A stretch of 64,000 nucleotides of DNA from Georhizobium profundi (lineage in GTDB: Bacteria; Pseudomonadota; Alphaproteobacteria; Rhizobiales; Rhizobiaceae): NCBI RefSeq assembly GCF_003952725.1, contig NZ_CP032509.1, forward strand, positions 1,760,001 through 1,824,000, written 5' to 3'. Under the pieces are notes generated by a model. It did not search any database and had not been told where the DNA came from. It saw nothing but the letters and a program-made list of their open reading frames with translations. Made by a program: the position numbers and the translations under genes. Positions 8,936-20,283 of the stretch are shown one piece after another (position 1 is the stretch's first letter; every line of letters begins with the position of its first letter).

Positions 8936-9298
8936 ATGCTGAAGCCCTTCAACTTTTTCCTGGTGGTGGCGATGATCGGGGCGGCGACCGTTACCTATCA
9001 GATCAAGCATCGTGCCGAGGAGAAGCTCGGTGAAGTCCGTGCACTGCAGGCGCAGATCCAGCTCGAGCGGCAGACGATCGATCTGCTCGAGGCCGATTGG
9101 AGCCTGCTGAACCAGCCGGTCCGGCTTGAGCAGCTCGTCGCGCGTTTCCAGGAAGACCTGCAGCTTGGCAATATCGATCCGCCGCAGATTGCGCAGCCGA
9201 ACGAGCTGCCGCAGAAGCTGCTGCAGATCGAAGAACTCATCGCGCAGGATTTCGACGATTTCGCAGATCCCACGATCACAGGTTCGGTGGTGCGCTGA
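8936..9298 (+). CDS. ftsL: cell division protein FtsL
   Basis: The protein is 120 aa. A single N-terminal transmembrane segment (FNFFLVVAMIGAATVTYQI) is followed by a periplasmic coiled coil (EEKLGEVRALQAQIQLERQT). This is a bitopic FtsL that forms a complex with FtsB and FtsQ. It sits between rsmH and ftsI, as FtsL does in other dcw clusters. The chosen ATG lies 5 nt after the rsmH stop; an in-frame ATG at 8915 inside rsmH is possible. Its stop overlaps the ftsI start by one base. Confidence 0.9.
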   Translation: MLKPFNFFLVVAMIGAATVTYQIKHRAEEKLGEVRALQAQIQLERQTIDLLEADWSLLNQPVRLEQLVARFQEDLQLGNIDPPQIAQPNELPQKLLQIEELIAQDFDDFADPTITGSVVR

Positions 9299-11004
9299 TG
9301 AAGAAGCCCGACATCTTCAACCGCATGCTGGAAAAGCGCCGTCAGGCGGCATTGACGGCGCGCAAGGGCAGCGGCCGCGAGGCGAAGTCGCGCGTCATGA
9401 TCGCGATGTTCTGCTTCTGCGCCTTCTATGTCGTCATCGGCGGCCGGCTTGTGCAATATGGCATGGCTGACGATCAGGCGACCGCGAGCATTCCGCGGGC
9501 GGACATGCTGCTTGCATCGCGCCCGGACCTTGTCGATCGCAATGGCGAAATCCTTGCAACCGACATCCGCACCGTCTCGCTCTATGCCGAACCGCGCCGC
9601 ATCGTCGATGCCGACGAGGCGATCGAACGACTGCAGACCGTGCTGCCGGATCTCGATATCCGCACGACGCATCGCAAGCTGTCGTCGGATTCGGGCTTTC
9701 AGTGGCTGCGTCGTCAGCTTACGCCGAAGCAGCAGGCCGATATCATGGCGCTCGGCATTCCGGGCATTGGCTTCCGTCCCGAGAAGCGCCGCTTTTATCC
9801 AGGTGGAACGACAGCCTCGCATATCGTCGGCCACGTCAATGTCGACAATCGCGGCATTGCCGGTATGGAAAAGTATCTCGACAGCCAGGGGCTTGCCGAT
9901 CTCTTCGACCTCGGCATGACGGTCGACGAGGAGATGGAGCCGGTCGCGCTGTCGGTCGATCTGCGCGTTCAGCACATCGTGCGCGACGAGTTGGCTGCTG
10001 CGATGGAACGGTACGATGCAATTGCGGCCGGCGCCGTGGTGCTCGATATTCATACCGGCGAAGTCATCGCCATGTCGTCGCTGCCCGACTACAATCCGAA
10101 CATCCCGTCTCAGGCTCTCGAGAAGGATCGTATGAACCGCATGTCGGCGGGCACATACGAAATGGGCTCGACCTTCAAGACCTTCACCACGGCGATGGCG
10201 CTCGATAGCGGCCGGGTGCGGATGGGCGACAGCTTCGATGCGTCGCGTCCGATCCGTATCGGCGGCCACACCATCAGCGACTTCCACGGCAAGCACCGCG
10301 TGCTGAGTGTGCCTGAAATCTTCATCTACTCGTCGAACATCGGCACTGCGAAGATGGCAGAAGTCGTCGGCGTTCAGGGCCATCAAGAATTCCTGACGCG
10401 CCTCGGTCTTCTGACCCGCATGCAGACCGAGTTGCCTGAAGTCGCCATGCCGCTCCAGCCGCGCGAATGGAAGCAGATCAATTCCATCACGATTTCGTTC
10501 GGCCATGGCGTCACCACAACGCCGCTCCAGACGGCTGTCGCTGCAGCTGCATTGATGAATGGTGGCAAGCTCATTCAGCCGACCTTCCTGCCGCGTACAG
10601 AAGCAGAAGCGATGGCGCACGCGGTTCAGGTGGTGAACCCTCAGACCAGCGCCGACATGCGCGAACTCTTTCGGCTGAACTCGCTCGAAGGCTCAGGCCG
10701 GCGCGCCGACGTTGAAGGCTTCCGGGTGGGTGGCAAGACAGGCACGGCGGAAAAGGTGGTCAACGGCCGCTATTCCAGCGACGTGCGTTTCAACGCCTAT
10801 CTCGCCGCGTTCCCGATGGATGCGCCGCAATATGTGGTCCTGGTCGTCATCGACGAACCGAAGCCTGAGGAAGGCCAGCACGCGGCAACCGCCGGCTTGA
10901 ATGCCGCGCCGACCGTGTCGGCAATCATTCGCCGCTCGGCGTCGTTGCTCGGCGTGCAGCCCAAATACGGACGGGATGGCTCTGCCATGCTGGTGTCTTA
11001 TTGA
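9298..11004 (+). CDS. ftsI: septal peptidoglycan transpeptidase FtsI (PBP3)
   Basis: The protein is 568 aa. There is one N-terminal membrane segment (about 34-52), a PBP dimerisation domain and a transpeptidase domain with all three motifs: S291-T-F-K294 (YEMGSTFKTF), S345-S-N347 and K480-T-G482. It crosslinks septal peptidoglycan with FtsW. The Met before the active-site Gly-Ser (YEMGSTFK) replaces the more common Pro. It is translationally coupled to ftsL (TGATG). Confidence 0.97.
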   Translation: MKKPDIFNRMLEKRRQAALTARKGSGREAKSRVMIAMFCFCAFYVVIGGRLVQYGMADDQATASIPRADMLLASRPDLVDRNGEILATDIRTVSLYAEPRRIVDADEAIERLQTVLPDLDIRTTHRKLSSDSGFQWLRRQLTPKQQADIMALGIPGIGFRPEKRRFYPGGTTASHIVGHVNVDNRGIAGMEKYLDSQGLADLFDLGMTVDEEMEPVALSVDLRVQHIVRDELAAAMERYDAIAAGAVVLDIHTGEVIAMSSLPDYNPNIPSQALEKDRMNRMSAGTYEMGSTFKTFTTAMALDSGRVRMGDSFDASRPIRIGGHTISDFHGKHRVLSVPEIFIYSSNIGTAKMAEVVGVQGHQEFLTRLGLLTRMQTELPEVAMPLQPREWKQINSITISFGHGVTTTPLQTAVAAAALMNGGKLIQPTFLPRTEAEAMAHAVQVVNPQTSADMRELFRLNSLEGSGRRADVEGFRVGGKTGTAEKVVNGRYSSDVRFNAYLAAFPMDAPQYVVLVVIDEPKPEEGQHAATAGLNAAPTVSAIIRRSASLLGVQPKYGRDGSAMLVSY

Positions 11005-11035
11005 GCGCCAATGAACGGCGCCCTGACGCGTACAT

Positions 11036-11062
11036 GATCTGACGGCTTCAAGCGGTCAGATC
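11036..11062 (+). repeat. hairpin between ftsI and murE
   Basis: GATCTGAC (11036-11043) and GTCAGATC (11055-11062) form an 8-bp inverted repeat with an 11-nt loop, followed by TTTC. It lies in the 130-bp ftsI-murE gap, one of the few sizeable gaps in the cluster. It is too weak for a confident terminator and may modulate read-through or RNA stability. Confidence 0.35.
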
Positions 11063-11134
11063 TTTCAAGACTTACGCCCCGTCGCGCGGATCGCGGCGCG
11101 CATCGAGCGGGGCGGCAACCAGTGGACGTGGGCT

Positions 11135-12601
11135 ATGAGACTTCACGAACTCGTCGGCATCGACGCGCAAGCGCGTATCGAGACGCCGGAGGGGATGGAC
11201 GGGAATCCGGAGGTTGCGGGCATCGCTTCAGATAGCCGCAAGGTTCAGCCTGGCTATCTTTTTGCGGCGCTTGCCGGCTCTAAAGCCGATGGTGCGACCT
11301 ATGTCGCGGATGCGCTGGCGCGGGGCGCCGTTGCCGTCGTCGCTGCTGATGATGCAGCCCTGACCGTGAAGGCACCGACAATCCGCGTGAAGGAACCACG
11401 TGCGTTTCTGGCAAGGACTGCGGCACGCATCGCAGGCGCTCAGCCGAAGACGATGGTGGCGGTCACCGGGACGGCCGGCAAGACGTCCGTTGCATCCTTT
11501 ACGCGCCAGATCTGGGCGAGCGTTGGATTGCCGGCTGCGATGATCGGAACGACCGGCGTCGTGTCGCCATCCCGCAATGATTATGGCTCACTCACCACGC
11601 CGGATCCGGTCGAGTTGCATCGCCTTTTGGCGGAGCTTGCGGCGGAAGGTGTGACGCACGCATCGATGGAGGCCTCTAGCCACGGGCTCGACCAGCACCG
11701 GCTGGACGGCGTGACGCTGCAGGCCGGCGGCTTCACCAATCTCGGCCGCGACCATCTCGATTATCATGCCGACATCACGGACTATCTGAACGCCAAGCTG
11801 CGCCTGTTCACGGCTCTCTTGCCGAAGGGCGCGCCCGCAATCATCTTTTCCGACGATGCCTATTCCGATCCGGTCATTTCTGCTGCGCGCGATGCCGGGC
11901 TCGATGTGCGCACCGTTGGCCGGGGCGGCAATTTCCTTGCTCTGAAGCGTGTCGAGCATCAGCGCCAGCGGCAGCTCGCCGAAGTCCACCATGCCGGCAA
12001 GATCTACGAAATCGACCTGCCGCTCGCCGGCGATTTTCAATTGTCCAACGCGCTGGTTGCGGCCGGTCTTGCAATCTCGACCGGCGTTGCACCCGACCAG
12101 GCGATGGCGGCATTGGAGCGGCTCGAAGGCGCTTCGGGACGACTGGAGCTTGTCGGCACCACACAGGAAGGCGCGCCCGCTTATGTGGACTATGCGCACA
12201 AGCCCGAAGCGCTGGAAAATGTCTTGAAAGCAGTGCGTCCGTTCACGACGGGCCGCATCGTCGTCGTTTTCGGCTGCGGCGGGGACCGCGACCGAGGCAA
12301 GCGCCCGATCATGGGCGAGATCGCGACACGGCTTGCCGACGTGGTGATCGTGACGGACGACAATCCACGCTCGGAAGTGCCTGGCGAAATCCGCGCCGAG
12401 ATTCTGGCTGCTGCTCCTGGCGCAACGGAGATCGGCGACAGGGCAGAGGCAATCCGCGCAGCTGTCGGCCTCCTCAAGAAGGGCGACACGCTCATCGTCG
12501 CCGGCAAGGGCCATGAAAACGGCCAGACCATCGGCGACAGAACACTGCCATTCTCGGATCACGAACAGGTAAGGGCTGCACTCGCAGCGCATGCGCAATG
12601 A
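11135..12601 (+). CDS. murE: UDP-MurNAc-tripeptide synthetase MurE (meso-diaminopimelate adding)
   Basis: The protein is 488 aa. The ATP site is V110-TGTAGKTS118. The motif DNPR at 409-412 is the signature for meso-diaminopimelate rather than lysine addition, which predicts a standard Gram-negative peptidoglycan. It ligates meso-DAP to UDP-MurNAc-L-Ala-D-Glu in the cytoplasm. The stop overlaps the murF ATG by 4 nt (ATGA). Confidence 0.97.
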   Translation: MRLHELVGIDAQARIETPEGMDGNPEVAGIASDSRKVQPGYLFAALAGSKADGATYVADALARGAVAVVAADDAALTVKAPTIRVKEPRAFLARTAARIAGAQPKTMVAVTGTAGKTSVASFTRQIWASVGLPAAMIGTTGVVSPSRNDYGSLTTPDPVELHRLLAELAAEGVTHASMEASSHGLDQHRLDGVTLQAGGFTNLGRDHLDYHADITDYLNAKLRLFTALLPKGAPAIIFSDDAYSDPVISAARDAGLDVRTVGRGGNFLALKRVEHQRQRQLAEVHHAGKIYEIDLPLAGDFQLSNALVAAGLAISTGVAPDQAMAALERLEGASGRLELVGTTQEGAPAYVDYAHKPEALENVLKAVRPFTTGRIVVVFGCGGDRDRGKRPIMGEIATRLADVVIVTDDNPRSEVPGEIRAEILAAAPGATEIGDRAEAIRAAVGLLKKGDTLIVAGKGHENGQTIGDRTLPFSDHEQVRAALAAHAQ

Positions 12602-14031
12602 CACCGCTCTGGACGCTCAAAACTTTTATCGAAGCAACGAACGGGCGCCCCGTCGGCGACATGCCGAGCGGCATCACCGGAATTTCCATCGACAGCCGCA
12701 CGGCGGGCGAGGGCGATGCGTTCTTCGCGATCAAGGGTGACCGGTTCGACGGACATGATTTCGTCAGCGCGGCCGTTGCCAACGGTGCCGCCGTTCTGGT
12801 CGTCGGCGAGGATAAGCTGCCGGCCCTCGGGCACATCCAGGCGCCGATGGTGGTGGTCGAGGATGTTCTGGAGGCTCTTCGCCTGCTCGGCGAGGCCGCA
12901 AGGGCGCGTAGCAAGGCCAAGATCGTCGCCGTCACCGGGTCCGTCGGCAAGACGACGACCAAGGGCATGCTGAAGCATTGCCTCTCGGCCGTCGGAACGA
13001 CCCATGCGGCCGTGGCTTCGTTCAACAATCATTGGGGCGTGCCGCTCACGCTTGCCCGGATGCCGGCCGATTGCCGCTTCGGCGTGTTCGAAATCGGCAT
13101 GAACCACCCGGGCGAGATCACGCCACTCGTCAAGATGGTCCGCCCGCATGTGGCAATCATCACGACGATTGCCGCCGCCCATCTCGGCAACTTCAAGAGC
13201 CTTGATGAGATCGCCGCCGCCAAGGCGGAAATCTTCCTCGGCGTCGAGCCGGATGGACATGCCATTCTCAACCGCGACAACGAGAAGTTCGGTGTTTTGC
13301 AGGACGCCGCCGTCGCTGCCGGTGTCGCGCATATCCACAGCTTCGGCGAAAGCCGGGAGGCCGACTTCCGGCTTGAACGGGTCCAGCTTCATGCGACCTG
13401 CTCCTGCCTGACAGCGCGGATCGGCGACGAGGATGTCGCGGTGAAGATAGGGACCCCCGGTCGGCATGTCGTCGAAAATGCTCTGGCCGTGCTCGGCGCT
13501 GCCTATCTCGTTGGTGCCGACCTGGCGAAGATTGCTGGCGCACTGGCCGACTTCCGGGCAGAGAAGGGTCGTGGCGCACAGTACCGGCTGAAGAACGGGT
13601 CGGGCAATTTCACGCTGATCGACGAAAGCTACAACGCCAATCCTGCCTCCATGCGGGCGGCCATCGCGCTGCTCGGTTATGCGACGCTCGGTCCGAACGG
13701 GCGGCGCATCGCCGTACTCGGCGACATGCTCGAACTCGGCCGCTTCTCGCCCAAGCTCCACGAGGAACTCGTCGAGCCTCTGAAGAAGGCGAAGATCGAT
13801 CGGGTCTATCTTGCCGGGCCGGAAATGAAGGCGCTCGAACAGGCGCTGAAATCCGAAATCGCATGCGAGTATCGCGAGACCACCGCGTCACTCGTGCCTC
13901 TCGTGACCAAGGCCGTCCAAGCGGGCGATGCCATCATGGTCAAATCATCACTCGGGATCGGCTTCGGCGCGGTCGTTTCCGCCTTGCTTGACAAGTTTCC
14001 GGCCGTGCCGGAAGCCGATTCAGGCGATTGA
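12598..14031 (+). CDS. murF: UDP-MurNAc-pentapeptide synthetase MurF
   Basis: The protein is 477 aa. The ATP-binding motif [12 protein letters not shown] has its lysine at 118, followed by the conserved [12 protein letters not shown] and [10 protein letters not shown] motifs. [15 protein letters not shown] is the C-terminal signature. It adds D-Ala-D-Ala to the tripeptide. It is coupled to murE by a 4-nt overlap. Confidence 0.97.
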   Translation: MTPLWTLKTFIEATNGRPVGDMPSGITGISIDSRTAGEGDAFFAIKGDRFDGHDFVSAAVANGAAVLVVGEDKLPALGHIQAPMVVVEDVLEALRLLGEAARARSKAKIVAVTGSVGKTTTKGMLKHCLSAVGTTHAAVASFNNHWGVPLTLARMPADCRFGVFEIGMNHPGEITPLVKMVRPHVAIITTIAAAHLGNFKSLDEIAAAKAEIFLGVEPDGHAILNRDNEKFGVLQDAAVAAGVAHIHSFGESREADFRLERVQLHATCSCLTARIGDEDVAVKIGTPGRHVVENALAVLGAAYLVGADLAKIAGALADFRAEKGRGAQYRLKNGSGNFTLIDESYNANPASMRAAIALLGYATLGPNGRRIAVLGDMLELGRFSPKLHEELVEPLKKAKIDRVYLAGPEMKALEQALKSEIACEYRETTASLVPLVTKAVQAGDAIMVKSSLGIGFGAVVSALLDKFPAVPEADSGD

Positions 14032-14053
14032 AGAGGCAAAGGACGACACACCC

Positions 14054-15157
14054 ATGCTGATGTGGCTTGTAGGACTGGCGGATGAACTGCAAGTCTTCAA
14101 TCTTTTCCGCTACATAACGTTCAGAACGGGTGGATCGCTCTTCACCTCGGCTCTGATCGTCTTCCTGTTCGGACCCCGAATCATCGCCTCGTTGCGCATC
14201 CGCCAGGGTCGCGGCCAGCCGATCCGTGCCGACGGTCCGCAAACGCACTTCAAGAAAGCCGGCACGCCCACCATGGGCGGGTTGATGATCTTGTCAGGCA
14301 TCATTGGTGCGTCGCTGCTTTGGGCGGACCTGTCGTCGATCTACGTGCTCGTCACGCTGATCGTGACGATCGGCTTTGGCGCGATCGGCTTTTACGACGA
14401 CTATCTCAAGGTGACGAAGCAGTCCCATATGGGGTTCTCGGGCAGGGCGCGTCTCGGCATCGAGTTCGTCATCGCCGGCATCGCGGTCTACTTCATCATG
14501 CGCACGACGCTTGCATCGACCGCCGCCGACAGCCTGACCTTCGGGTCCTCGCTCGCCTTTCCGTTCTTCAAGGATTTCTTCCTCGATCTCGGGCTCTTCT
14601 TCGTCGTCTTCGGTGCGTTCGTGATCGTGGGCGCCGGCAACGCGGTGAACCTGACCGACGGTCTCGACGGTCTTGCCATAGGCCCGGTGATGATCGCGGC
14701 AGGCGCCTTTGGCGTGATCGCGTATCTCACCGGCAACGCGCTGTTTTCAGACTATCTGCAGATCAATTTCGTGCCCGGCACGGGAGAGCTTGCCGTCGTG
14801 CTCGGCGCCGTCATCGGGGCAGGGCTCGGCTTTCTCTGGTTCAACGCGCCGCCCGCCGCCATTTTCATGGGCGACACGGGATCGCTCGCGCTTGGCGGAT
14901 TGATCGGCACGGTTGCCGTCGCCACAAAGCACGAGATCGTCATGGCGATCATCGGTGGCCTTTTCGTCATGGAGGCCCTGTCGGTCATGATCCAGGTCGG
15001 CGTCTTCAAGCTCACGGGCAAGCGCGTCTTCCTCATGGCGCCGATCCACCATCACTTCGAGAAGAAGGGTTGGACGGAAAGCCAGGTCGTCGTTCGCTTC
15101 TGGATCATCGCCATCATTCTGGCCCTTGTCGGCCTTGCAACGCTGAAGCTGCGCTGA
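14054..15157 (+). CDS. mraY: phospho-MurNAc-pentapeptide translocase MraY
   Basis: The protein is 367 aa and polytopic (about ten membrane segments). Family motifs are visible: [33 protein letters not shown] and [12 protein letters not shown]. It makes lipid I on undecaprenyl phosphate. The frame is open upstream into murF, but the ATG at 14054 follows AAAGGA and gives the normal length. Confidence 0.97.
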   Translation: MLMWLVGLADELQVFNLFRYITFRTGGSLFTSALIVFLFGPRIIASLRIRQGRGQPIRADGPQTHFKKAGTPTMGGLMILSGIIGASLLWADLSSIYVLVTLIVTIGFGAIGFYDDYLKVTKQSHMGFSGRARLGIEFVIAGIAVYFIMRTTLASTAADSLTFGSSLAFPFFKDFFLDLGLFFVVFGAFVIVGAGNAVNLTDGLDGLAIGPVMIAAGAFGVIAYLTGNALFSDYLQINFVPGTGELAVVLGAVIGAGLGFLWFNAPPAAIFMGDTGSLALGGLIGTVAVATKHEIVMAIIGGLFVMEALSVMIQVGVFKLTGKRVFLMAPIHHHFEKKGWTESQVVVRFWIIAIILALVGLATLKLR

Positions 15158-15160
15158 GCC

Positions 15161-16573
15161 ATGATCGCGGCCACCACATTCACTGGTCAGAAGGTTGCAC
15201 TGTTCGGTCTCGGCGGTTCGGGCATCGTCACCGCCCGCGCCCTCGTCGCCGGTGGAGCGAACCTCGTTGCGTGGGACGACAATCCGGAATCGGTGCAGCG
15301 GGCGCGTGACGAGGGCATCGTCACGCATGATCTGCGCGAGATCGACTGGTCCGAAATCGCATCCTTCGTGCTCTCGCCCGGTGTGCCGCTCACCCATCCA
15401 AAGCCGCACTGGAGCGTGGACCTTGCCCGCCAGGCGGGGGTCGAGATCATCGGCGACATCGAAATCTTCTGCCGCGAACGACGTGCAAGCCAATCGAATG
15501 CGCCGTTCGTCGCCATCACCGGCACGAACGGCAAATCCACCACGACGGCCCTGATCGCGCATATTCTTGCCTCGAGCGGCCGCGACACGCAGCTTGGCGG
15601 CAATATCGGCACCGCCGTGCTGTCGCTCGATCCGCCCGCGGCGCACCGTTTTTTTGTCGTCGAATGCTCCTCCTATCAGATCGACCTGGCGCCGAGCCTC
15701 GATCCGACAGCCGGCATCCTTCTCAACCTGTCGCCTGATCATCTCGATCGGCACGGCAGCATGGAAAATTACGCGGCGATCAAGGAACGGCTCGTTGCCG
15801 GTTCCGACGTTGCGATCGTCGGTGTCGACGACGATTTCTCTGCTGCTATTGCAGAGCGGATCGGGACGTCCGGGGCTAAGCTCGTGCGGATCTCAAAGGA
15901 GCGCGCGCTGGCCGATGGCCTGTTTGCGCAATCGAACCGCATCGTGCAGGCGGGCAGCACCGACGAGCGCACGATTGTCGATCTTGCAGATCACCCGACG
16001 TTGAAGGGTGCCCACAATGCCCAGAACACGGCAGCTGCCATTGCCGCTTGCCTCGCCGTCGGCCTGAGCGAGGCAGAGATCGAGGACGGCATCCGCACCT
16101 TCCCGGGCCTCAAGCATCGCATGCAGCCGGTCGGCCGCCGTGGCGCGGTCGTCTTCGTCAACGACTCCAAGGCGACGAATGCCGATGCGGCGGCGCCAGC
16201 GCTGTCGAGCTTCACCGACATCCACTGGATTCTGGGCGGCCTGCCGAAGGCGGGTGGCATCACATCACTGCAGCCGTTCTTCAGCCGGATATCCAAGGCC
16301 TATCTGATCGGTGAGGCCGCGCCCGATTTTGCCGCCACTCTGGGCGAGGCCGTGCCCTACGAAATCTCGGGCACGCTCGATCTCGCCGTCACTCATGCCG
16401 CGCGCGACGCTGCTGAGAGTACCGCCGGCGCGCCGGTCGTGCTGCTCAGCCCGGCTTGCGCAAGTTTCGATCAGTACAGGAATTTCGAGGTTCGCGGCGA
16501 TGCGTTCGTCGCGGCCGTAGCTGGTCTCGACGGTGTCGAGATGCTGGTGCCTTTCGCCAAGGAGAGCGACTGA
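15161..16573 (+). CDS. murD: UDP-MurNAc-L-Ala:D-Glu ligase MurD
   Basis: The protein is 470 aa. It has an N-terminal UDP-binding Rossmann domain ([17 protein letters not shown]), the ATP site [10 protein letters not shown] (I119-K125) and the C-terminal [13 protein letters not shown] motif. It adds D-glutamate to UDP-MurNAc-L-Ala. It starts 3 nt after mraY. Confidence 0.97.
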   Translation: MIAATTFTGQKVALFGLGGSGIVTARALVAGGANLVAWDDNPESVQRARDEGIVTHDLREIDWSEIASFVLSPGVPLTHPKPHWSVDLARQAGVEIIGDIEIFCRERRASQSNAPFVAITGTNGKSTTTALIAHILASSGRDTQLGGNIGTAVLSLDPPAAHRFFVVECSSYQIDLAPSLDPTAGILLNLSPDHLDRHGSMENYAAIKERLVAGSDVAIVGVDDDFSAAIAERIGTSGAKLVRISKERALADGLFAQSNRIVQAGSTDERTIVDLADHPTLKGAHNAQNTAAAIAACLAVGLSEAEIEDGIRTFPGLKHRMQPVGRRGAVVFVNDSKATNADAAAPALSSFTDIHWILGGLPKAGGITSLQPFFSRISKAYLIGEAAPDFAATLGEAVPYEISGTLDLAVTHAARDAAESTAGAPVVLLSPACASFDQYRNFEVRGDAFVAAVAGLDGVEMLVPFAKESD

Positions 16574-16574
16574 G

Positions 16575-17732
16575 ATGGTAAGCCGAGCGGAACGGGGACT
16601 TGTTGCCGACTGGTTCTGGACGATCGACCGCGTGTTCCTGATCGCGTTCGTTCTCCTGATGGCGCTCGGATTCATGCTGTCTTTCGCCGCCAGCCCGGCG
16701 GTTGCCGAGCGCATCGGCCTGGATAGCTTCTACTTTGTGAAACGCCACGCGGTGTTCCTGCTTCCCACGCTTGCCGTGATGATCGGCGTTTCGTTCCTGA
16801 CGCCGAGACAGGTGCGACGAGCGGCACTTGTCATCTTCGGCATCGCGACGCTGATGATGGTGCTTGCTCTTTTCATCGGCGTGGAAGTGAAGGGCTCGCG
16901 GCGCTGGATTTCGCTTTCGGGCATTTCGATCCAGCCATCGGAGTTCATGAAGCCGGCATTCGTCATTCTGTGTGCGTGGCTCTTTTCCGAGCATAGCCGG
17001 CGGCCGGAAATTCCCGGCAATCTCTTCGCGATCATTCTTTTCGGCATCATCTCCGCATTGCTGCTGGCCCAGCCCGACCTTGGACAGACCGTTCTGGTGG
17101 CGGCGATCTGGGGCGGCATGTTCTTCATGGCCGGCATGCCCTGGTTCTGGATCATTCTGTTCGGCGTCGTCGGCGTCGGCGGCATTCTGGGCGCTTACAC
17201 GGCATTCCCGCACGTGCAGGGCCGTATCGATCGCTTCCTGACCGGCGAGGGCGACACCTATCAGGTCGACACCGCCCGCGAAGCCATCATTCGCGGCGAC
17301 TGGTTCGGCCGTGGTCCGGGCGAAGGCACGATCAAGCGAATCCTGCCCGACAGCCATACGGACTTCATCTTCGCGGTGGCGGCGGAAGAGTTCGGCATCA
17401 TCTTCTGCATGGCACTCGTCGTCATCTTCGCCTTCATCGTGCTGCGCGGTCTCACCCATGCCAGCCGCGAGCGTGACGATTTCACCCGGCTCGCCATCTC
17501 CGGCCTCGTGCTTCTGATCGGGCTGCAGTCGCTGATCAACATCTCGGTCAATCTCGAGCTCGCGCCGGCAAAGGGCATGACCCTGCCGCTGATCTCCTAC
17601 GGCGGTTCGTCGATGATCGCCGTAGCGATCTCCGTCGGGTTCCTCCTGGCGCTGACGCGCCGCCGGCCGGAAAAACGGTCGTCCGAGCGCAGCCTTTACG
17701 GAGATTTCGGCTTCCGCGTGCCGGCCGAATAG
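16575..17732 (+). CDS. ftsW: septal peptidoglycan glycosyltransferase FtsW (SEDS family)
   Basis: The protein is 385 aa and polytopic. Typical SEDS motifs are seen: GSRRWISLSG with QPSEFMKPAFV, LLAQPDLGQT, and the C-terminal GMTLPLISYGGSSM. It polymerises glycan at the septum as a partner of FtsI. The ATG lies one base after the murD stop. Confidence 0.96.
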   Translation: MVSRAERGLVADWFWTIDRVFLIAFVLLMALGFMLSFAASPAVAERIGLDSFYFVKRHAVFLLPTLAVMIGVSFLTPRQVRRAALVIFGIATLMMVLALFIGVEVKGSRRWISLSGISIQPSEFMKPAFVILCAWLFSEHSRRPEIPGNLFAIILFGIISALLLAQPDLGQTVLVAAIWGGMFFMAGMPWFWIILFGVVGVGGILGAYTAFPHVQGRIDRFLTGEGDTYQVDTAREAIIRGDWFGRGPGEGTIKRILPDSHTDFIFAVAAEEFGIIFCMALVVIFAFIVLRGLTHASRERDDFTRLAISGLVLLIGLQSLINISVNLELAPAKGMTLPLISYGGSSMIAVAISVGFLLALTRRRPEKRSSERSLYGDFGFRVPAE

Positions 17733-17755
17733 CCAAGACCTGAAGGGATCGCTTC

Positions 17756-18874
17756 TTGAGCAAACTGTTTCTGCTTTCGGCCGGGGGAACCGGGGGACAT
17801 CTTTTTCCGGCCGAGGCGCTGGCTCATGAGCTGAGACGCCGCGGCCACCGGGTCGACCTCGTGACCGACACCCGCGCAGAGCGGTTCGCCGGACAATTCC
17901 CGGCCGATGCGGTGCATGTGGTTCGCTCCGCAACGATCGGTTCGCGCAACCCGATCGCCGTCGCAAAGTCGGTGATCACACTGGTCAAGGGCGTCGGCGA
18001 GGCCAAGCGCCTGATCAACCGGCTGAAACCCGCGGCCGTGATCGGCTTTGGCGGATACCCGACGCTGCCGCCGGTGTATGCCGCCACGCGGCTCGGAGCG
18101 CCGACCTTGATCCACGAGCAGAATGCTGTGATGGGCCGGGCCAACCGGCTGCTCGCGCCGCGGGTGGATGCGATTGCGGGCGGCTTCCTGCCGGAAGAGG
18201 GGCCGCATTCGGCACGAACCGTCACGACCGGCAATCCCGTCCGCCCCGCCGTGATCGAAGCTTCGCAGGTGCCTTATCGACCGTCTGGGCCCGGTGAGCC
18301 CTTCAATCTCGTCATTTTCGGCGGCAGCCAGGGCGCCAGCTTCTTCGGCGAGGCGCTGCCGGCCGCCATCGAGAAGCTCGCACCGGATCTGCGCGCACGG
18401 CTGGCCATCACCCAGCAGGCGCGGGCGGAGGATGCGGACAAGGTCGTCGCGGCTTACCGCGCGCTTGGCATCACGGCGGAAGTGTCGCCGTTCTTTTCCG
18501 ACATGGCGGCGCGGATCGCTGCCGCGCATCTCGTCATCAGCCGCTCTGGCGCGTCGACGGTGTCGGAGCTCGCCGTCATCGGTCGACCGGCCATCCTCGT
18601 TCCGTATCCGCACGCACTCGACCATGACCAGGCCGCCAACGCGGCGGCCCTCATGGCGAAGGGCGGCGCCGAGGTCATCCAGCAATCGGCACTCGACCAG
18701 CCGCGGCTGACCGGCCTGATCGCAAATGCCATGAGCGAGCCTGCCAGGCTTGCGGCCACGGCTGCCAGCGCCAAGGCGACCGGCCGGCCGAATGCCGCCG
18801 CCTTGCTCGCCGATCTTGCAGAGGCTATTGCGGGCCGCATGAGCATCGGAAAATTCAAGGAAAACCGCGCATGA
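17756..18874 (+). CDS. murG: lipid II synthase MurG, TTG start
   Basis: The protein is 372 aa. It starts [20 protein letters not shown], with the lipid I-binding [10 protein letters not shown] loop at 10-19. [15 protein letters not shown] and [26 protein letters not shown] are the UDP-GlcNAc site. The start codon is TTG, supported by AAGGGA about 8 nt upstream, by alignment to the family N-terminus and by the lack of an alternative. It transfers GlcNAc to lipid I on the inner face of the membrane. Confidence 0.95.
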   Translation: MSKLFLLSAGGTGGHLFPAEALAHELRRRGHRVDLVTDTRAERFAGQFPADAVHVVRSATIGSRNPIAVAKSVITLVKGVGEAKRLINRLKPAAVIGFGGYPTLPPVYAATRLGAPTLIHEQNAVMGRANRLLAPRVDAIAGGFLPEEGPHSARTVTTGNPVRPAVIEASQVPYRPSGPGEPFNLVIFGGSQGASFFGEALPAAIEKLAPDLRARLAITQQARAEDADKVVAAYRALGITAEVSPFFSDMAARIAAAHLVISRSGASTVSELAVIGRPAILVPYPHALDHDQAANAAALMAKGGAEVIQQSALDQPRLTGLIANAMSEPARLAATAASAKATGRPNAAALLADLAEAIAGRMSIGKFKENRA

Positions 18875-20283
18875 AGATGCCGCAGACCATCGGCCTCGTC
18901 CATTTCGTCGGCATCGGCGGCATTGGCATGAGCGGTATTGCCGAAGCGCTTCATACGCTTGGCTACAGCGTGCAGGGCTCCGACCAGTCCGAAAGCGCCA
19001 ATGTGGAGCGCCTGCGCAAGAAGGGCATTCCGGTCAGCGTCGGACACGCGGCTGAAAATCTCGGCGACGCCGAGGTGCTGGTGGTGTCGACGGCGATCCG
19101 AAAGGACAATCCGGAACTGGTTGCGGCGCGCGAGAAGCTGCTGCCGATCGTGCGCCGCGCCGAAATGCTCGCCGAACTGATGCGCTTCCGCAACGCAGTC
19201 GCGATCGGCGGCACGCATGGCAAGACCACGACGACCTCCATGGTCGCCGCCTTGCTCGACGCCGGCAATCTCGACCCGACCGTCATCAATGGCGGCATCA
19301 TCAACGCCTATGGGACCAACGCCCGCATGGGGGCAGGCGACTGGATGGTGGTGGAAGCCGACGAGAGCGATGGCACGTTCCTGAAGCTGCCCGCCGACGT
19401 CGCTGTGGTTACGAATATCGATCCCGAACATCTCGATCATTACGGATCGTTCGAGGCGGTTCGCGCGGCCTTCGCGCAGTTTGTCGAGAACGTGCCGTTC
19501 TATGGCTTCGGCGTCATGTGCCTGGATCATCCGGAAGTGCAGTCGCTCGTCGGAAAGATCGAGGATCGCCGCGTCGTCACCTATGGCGAGAACCCTCAAG
19601 CCGACGTGCGCTTCCTCAACCACCGCATGGACGGCCCGGTCTCGGTGTTCGACGTTCTGATCCGCCGTCGCAAGACCGGCGAGACGATCGACATCCGCGA
19701 CCTGCGTCTTCCGATGCCTGGCCGTCACAATGTGTCCAATGCCACGGCGGCGATCGCCGTCGCGATCGAACTCGGTGTTACGCCGGAGCAGATCAAGACC
19801 GGCCTTGGTTCCTTCGGCGGCGTGAAGCGGCGCTTCACCCATGTAGGCAGCTGGAAGGGCGTGGAGATTTTCGACGATTACGGGCATCACCCGGTCGAGA
19901 TCAAGGCGGTGCTCAGAGCCGCCAGGGACGCCTGTGACGGCCGCATCGTCGCCATCGTCCAGCCGCACCGCTACACGCGCCTGGCGAGCCTCTTCGACGA
20001 TTTCGCCGCATGTTTCAACGATGCCGACACGGTCATCCTCGCTCCGGTCTACACGGCAGGTGAGCAGCCGATCGAGGGCATCGATTCCGCCCATCTGGCA
20101 CAGCGCATGAAGGCCGGCGGGCACCGCGACGTGCGCCTGATCGAGGCGCCGGGGGAACTGGCAGCCATCGTGGCTGCGACGGCCTCGAAAGGCGATTACG
20201 TGGTGTGCCTTGGCGCGGGCTCAATCACCTATTGGGCGGCTGCGCTCGGAGGTGAGCTCGCAGCATTGTCCGGAGACGCATGA
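18871..20283 (+). CDS. murC: UDP-MurNAc:L-alanine ligase MurC
   Basis: The protein is 470 aa. The N-terminal [15 protein letters not shown] is the UDP-binding loop. [13 protein letters not shown] is the ATP site, with its lysine at 118. [11 protein letters not shown] and QPHRYTRL are C-terminal family motifs. It adds the first peptide residue to UDP-MurNAc. It overlaps murG by 4 nt and murB by 4 nt. Confidence 0.97.
   Translation: MKMPQTIGLVHFVGIGGIGMSGIAEALHTLGYSVQGSDQSESANVERLRKKGIPVSVGHAAENLGDAEVLVVSTAIRKDNPELVAAREKLLPIVRRAEMLAELMRFRNAVAIGGTHGKTTTTSMVAALLDAGNLDPTVINGGIINAYGTNARMGAGDWMVVEADESDGTFLKLPADVAVVTNIDPEHLDHYGSFEAVRAAFAQFVENVPFYGFGVMCLDHPEVQSLVGKIEDRRVVTYGENPQADVRFLNHRMDGPVSVFDVLIRRRKTGETIDIRDLRLPMPGRHNVSNATAAIAVAIELGVTPEQIKTGLGSFGGVKRRFTHVGSWKGVEIFDDYGHHPVEIKAVLRAARDACDGRIVAIVQPHRYTRLASLFDDFAACFNDADTVILAPVYTAGEQPIEGIDSAHLAQRMKAGGHRDVRLIEAPGELAAIVAATASKGDYVVCLGAGSITYWAAALGGELAALSGDA

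Noticed and set aside
12559..13761. 400-codon minus-strand frame over murF
   Set aside because: Shadow of murF; Arg/His-rich composition and no family match.
18454..20124. 556-codon minus-strand frame across murG and murC
   Set aside because: murG and murC on the plus strand carry all catalytic motifs; the antisense frame has no recognisable domain and arises from GC-biased third positions.
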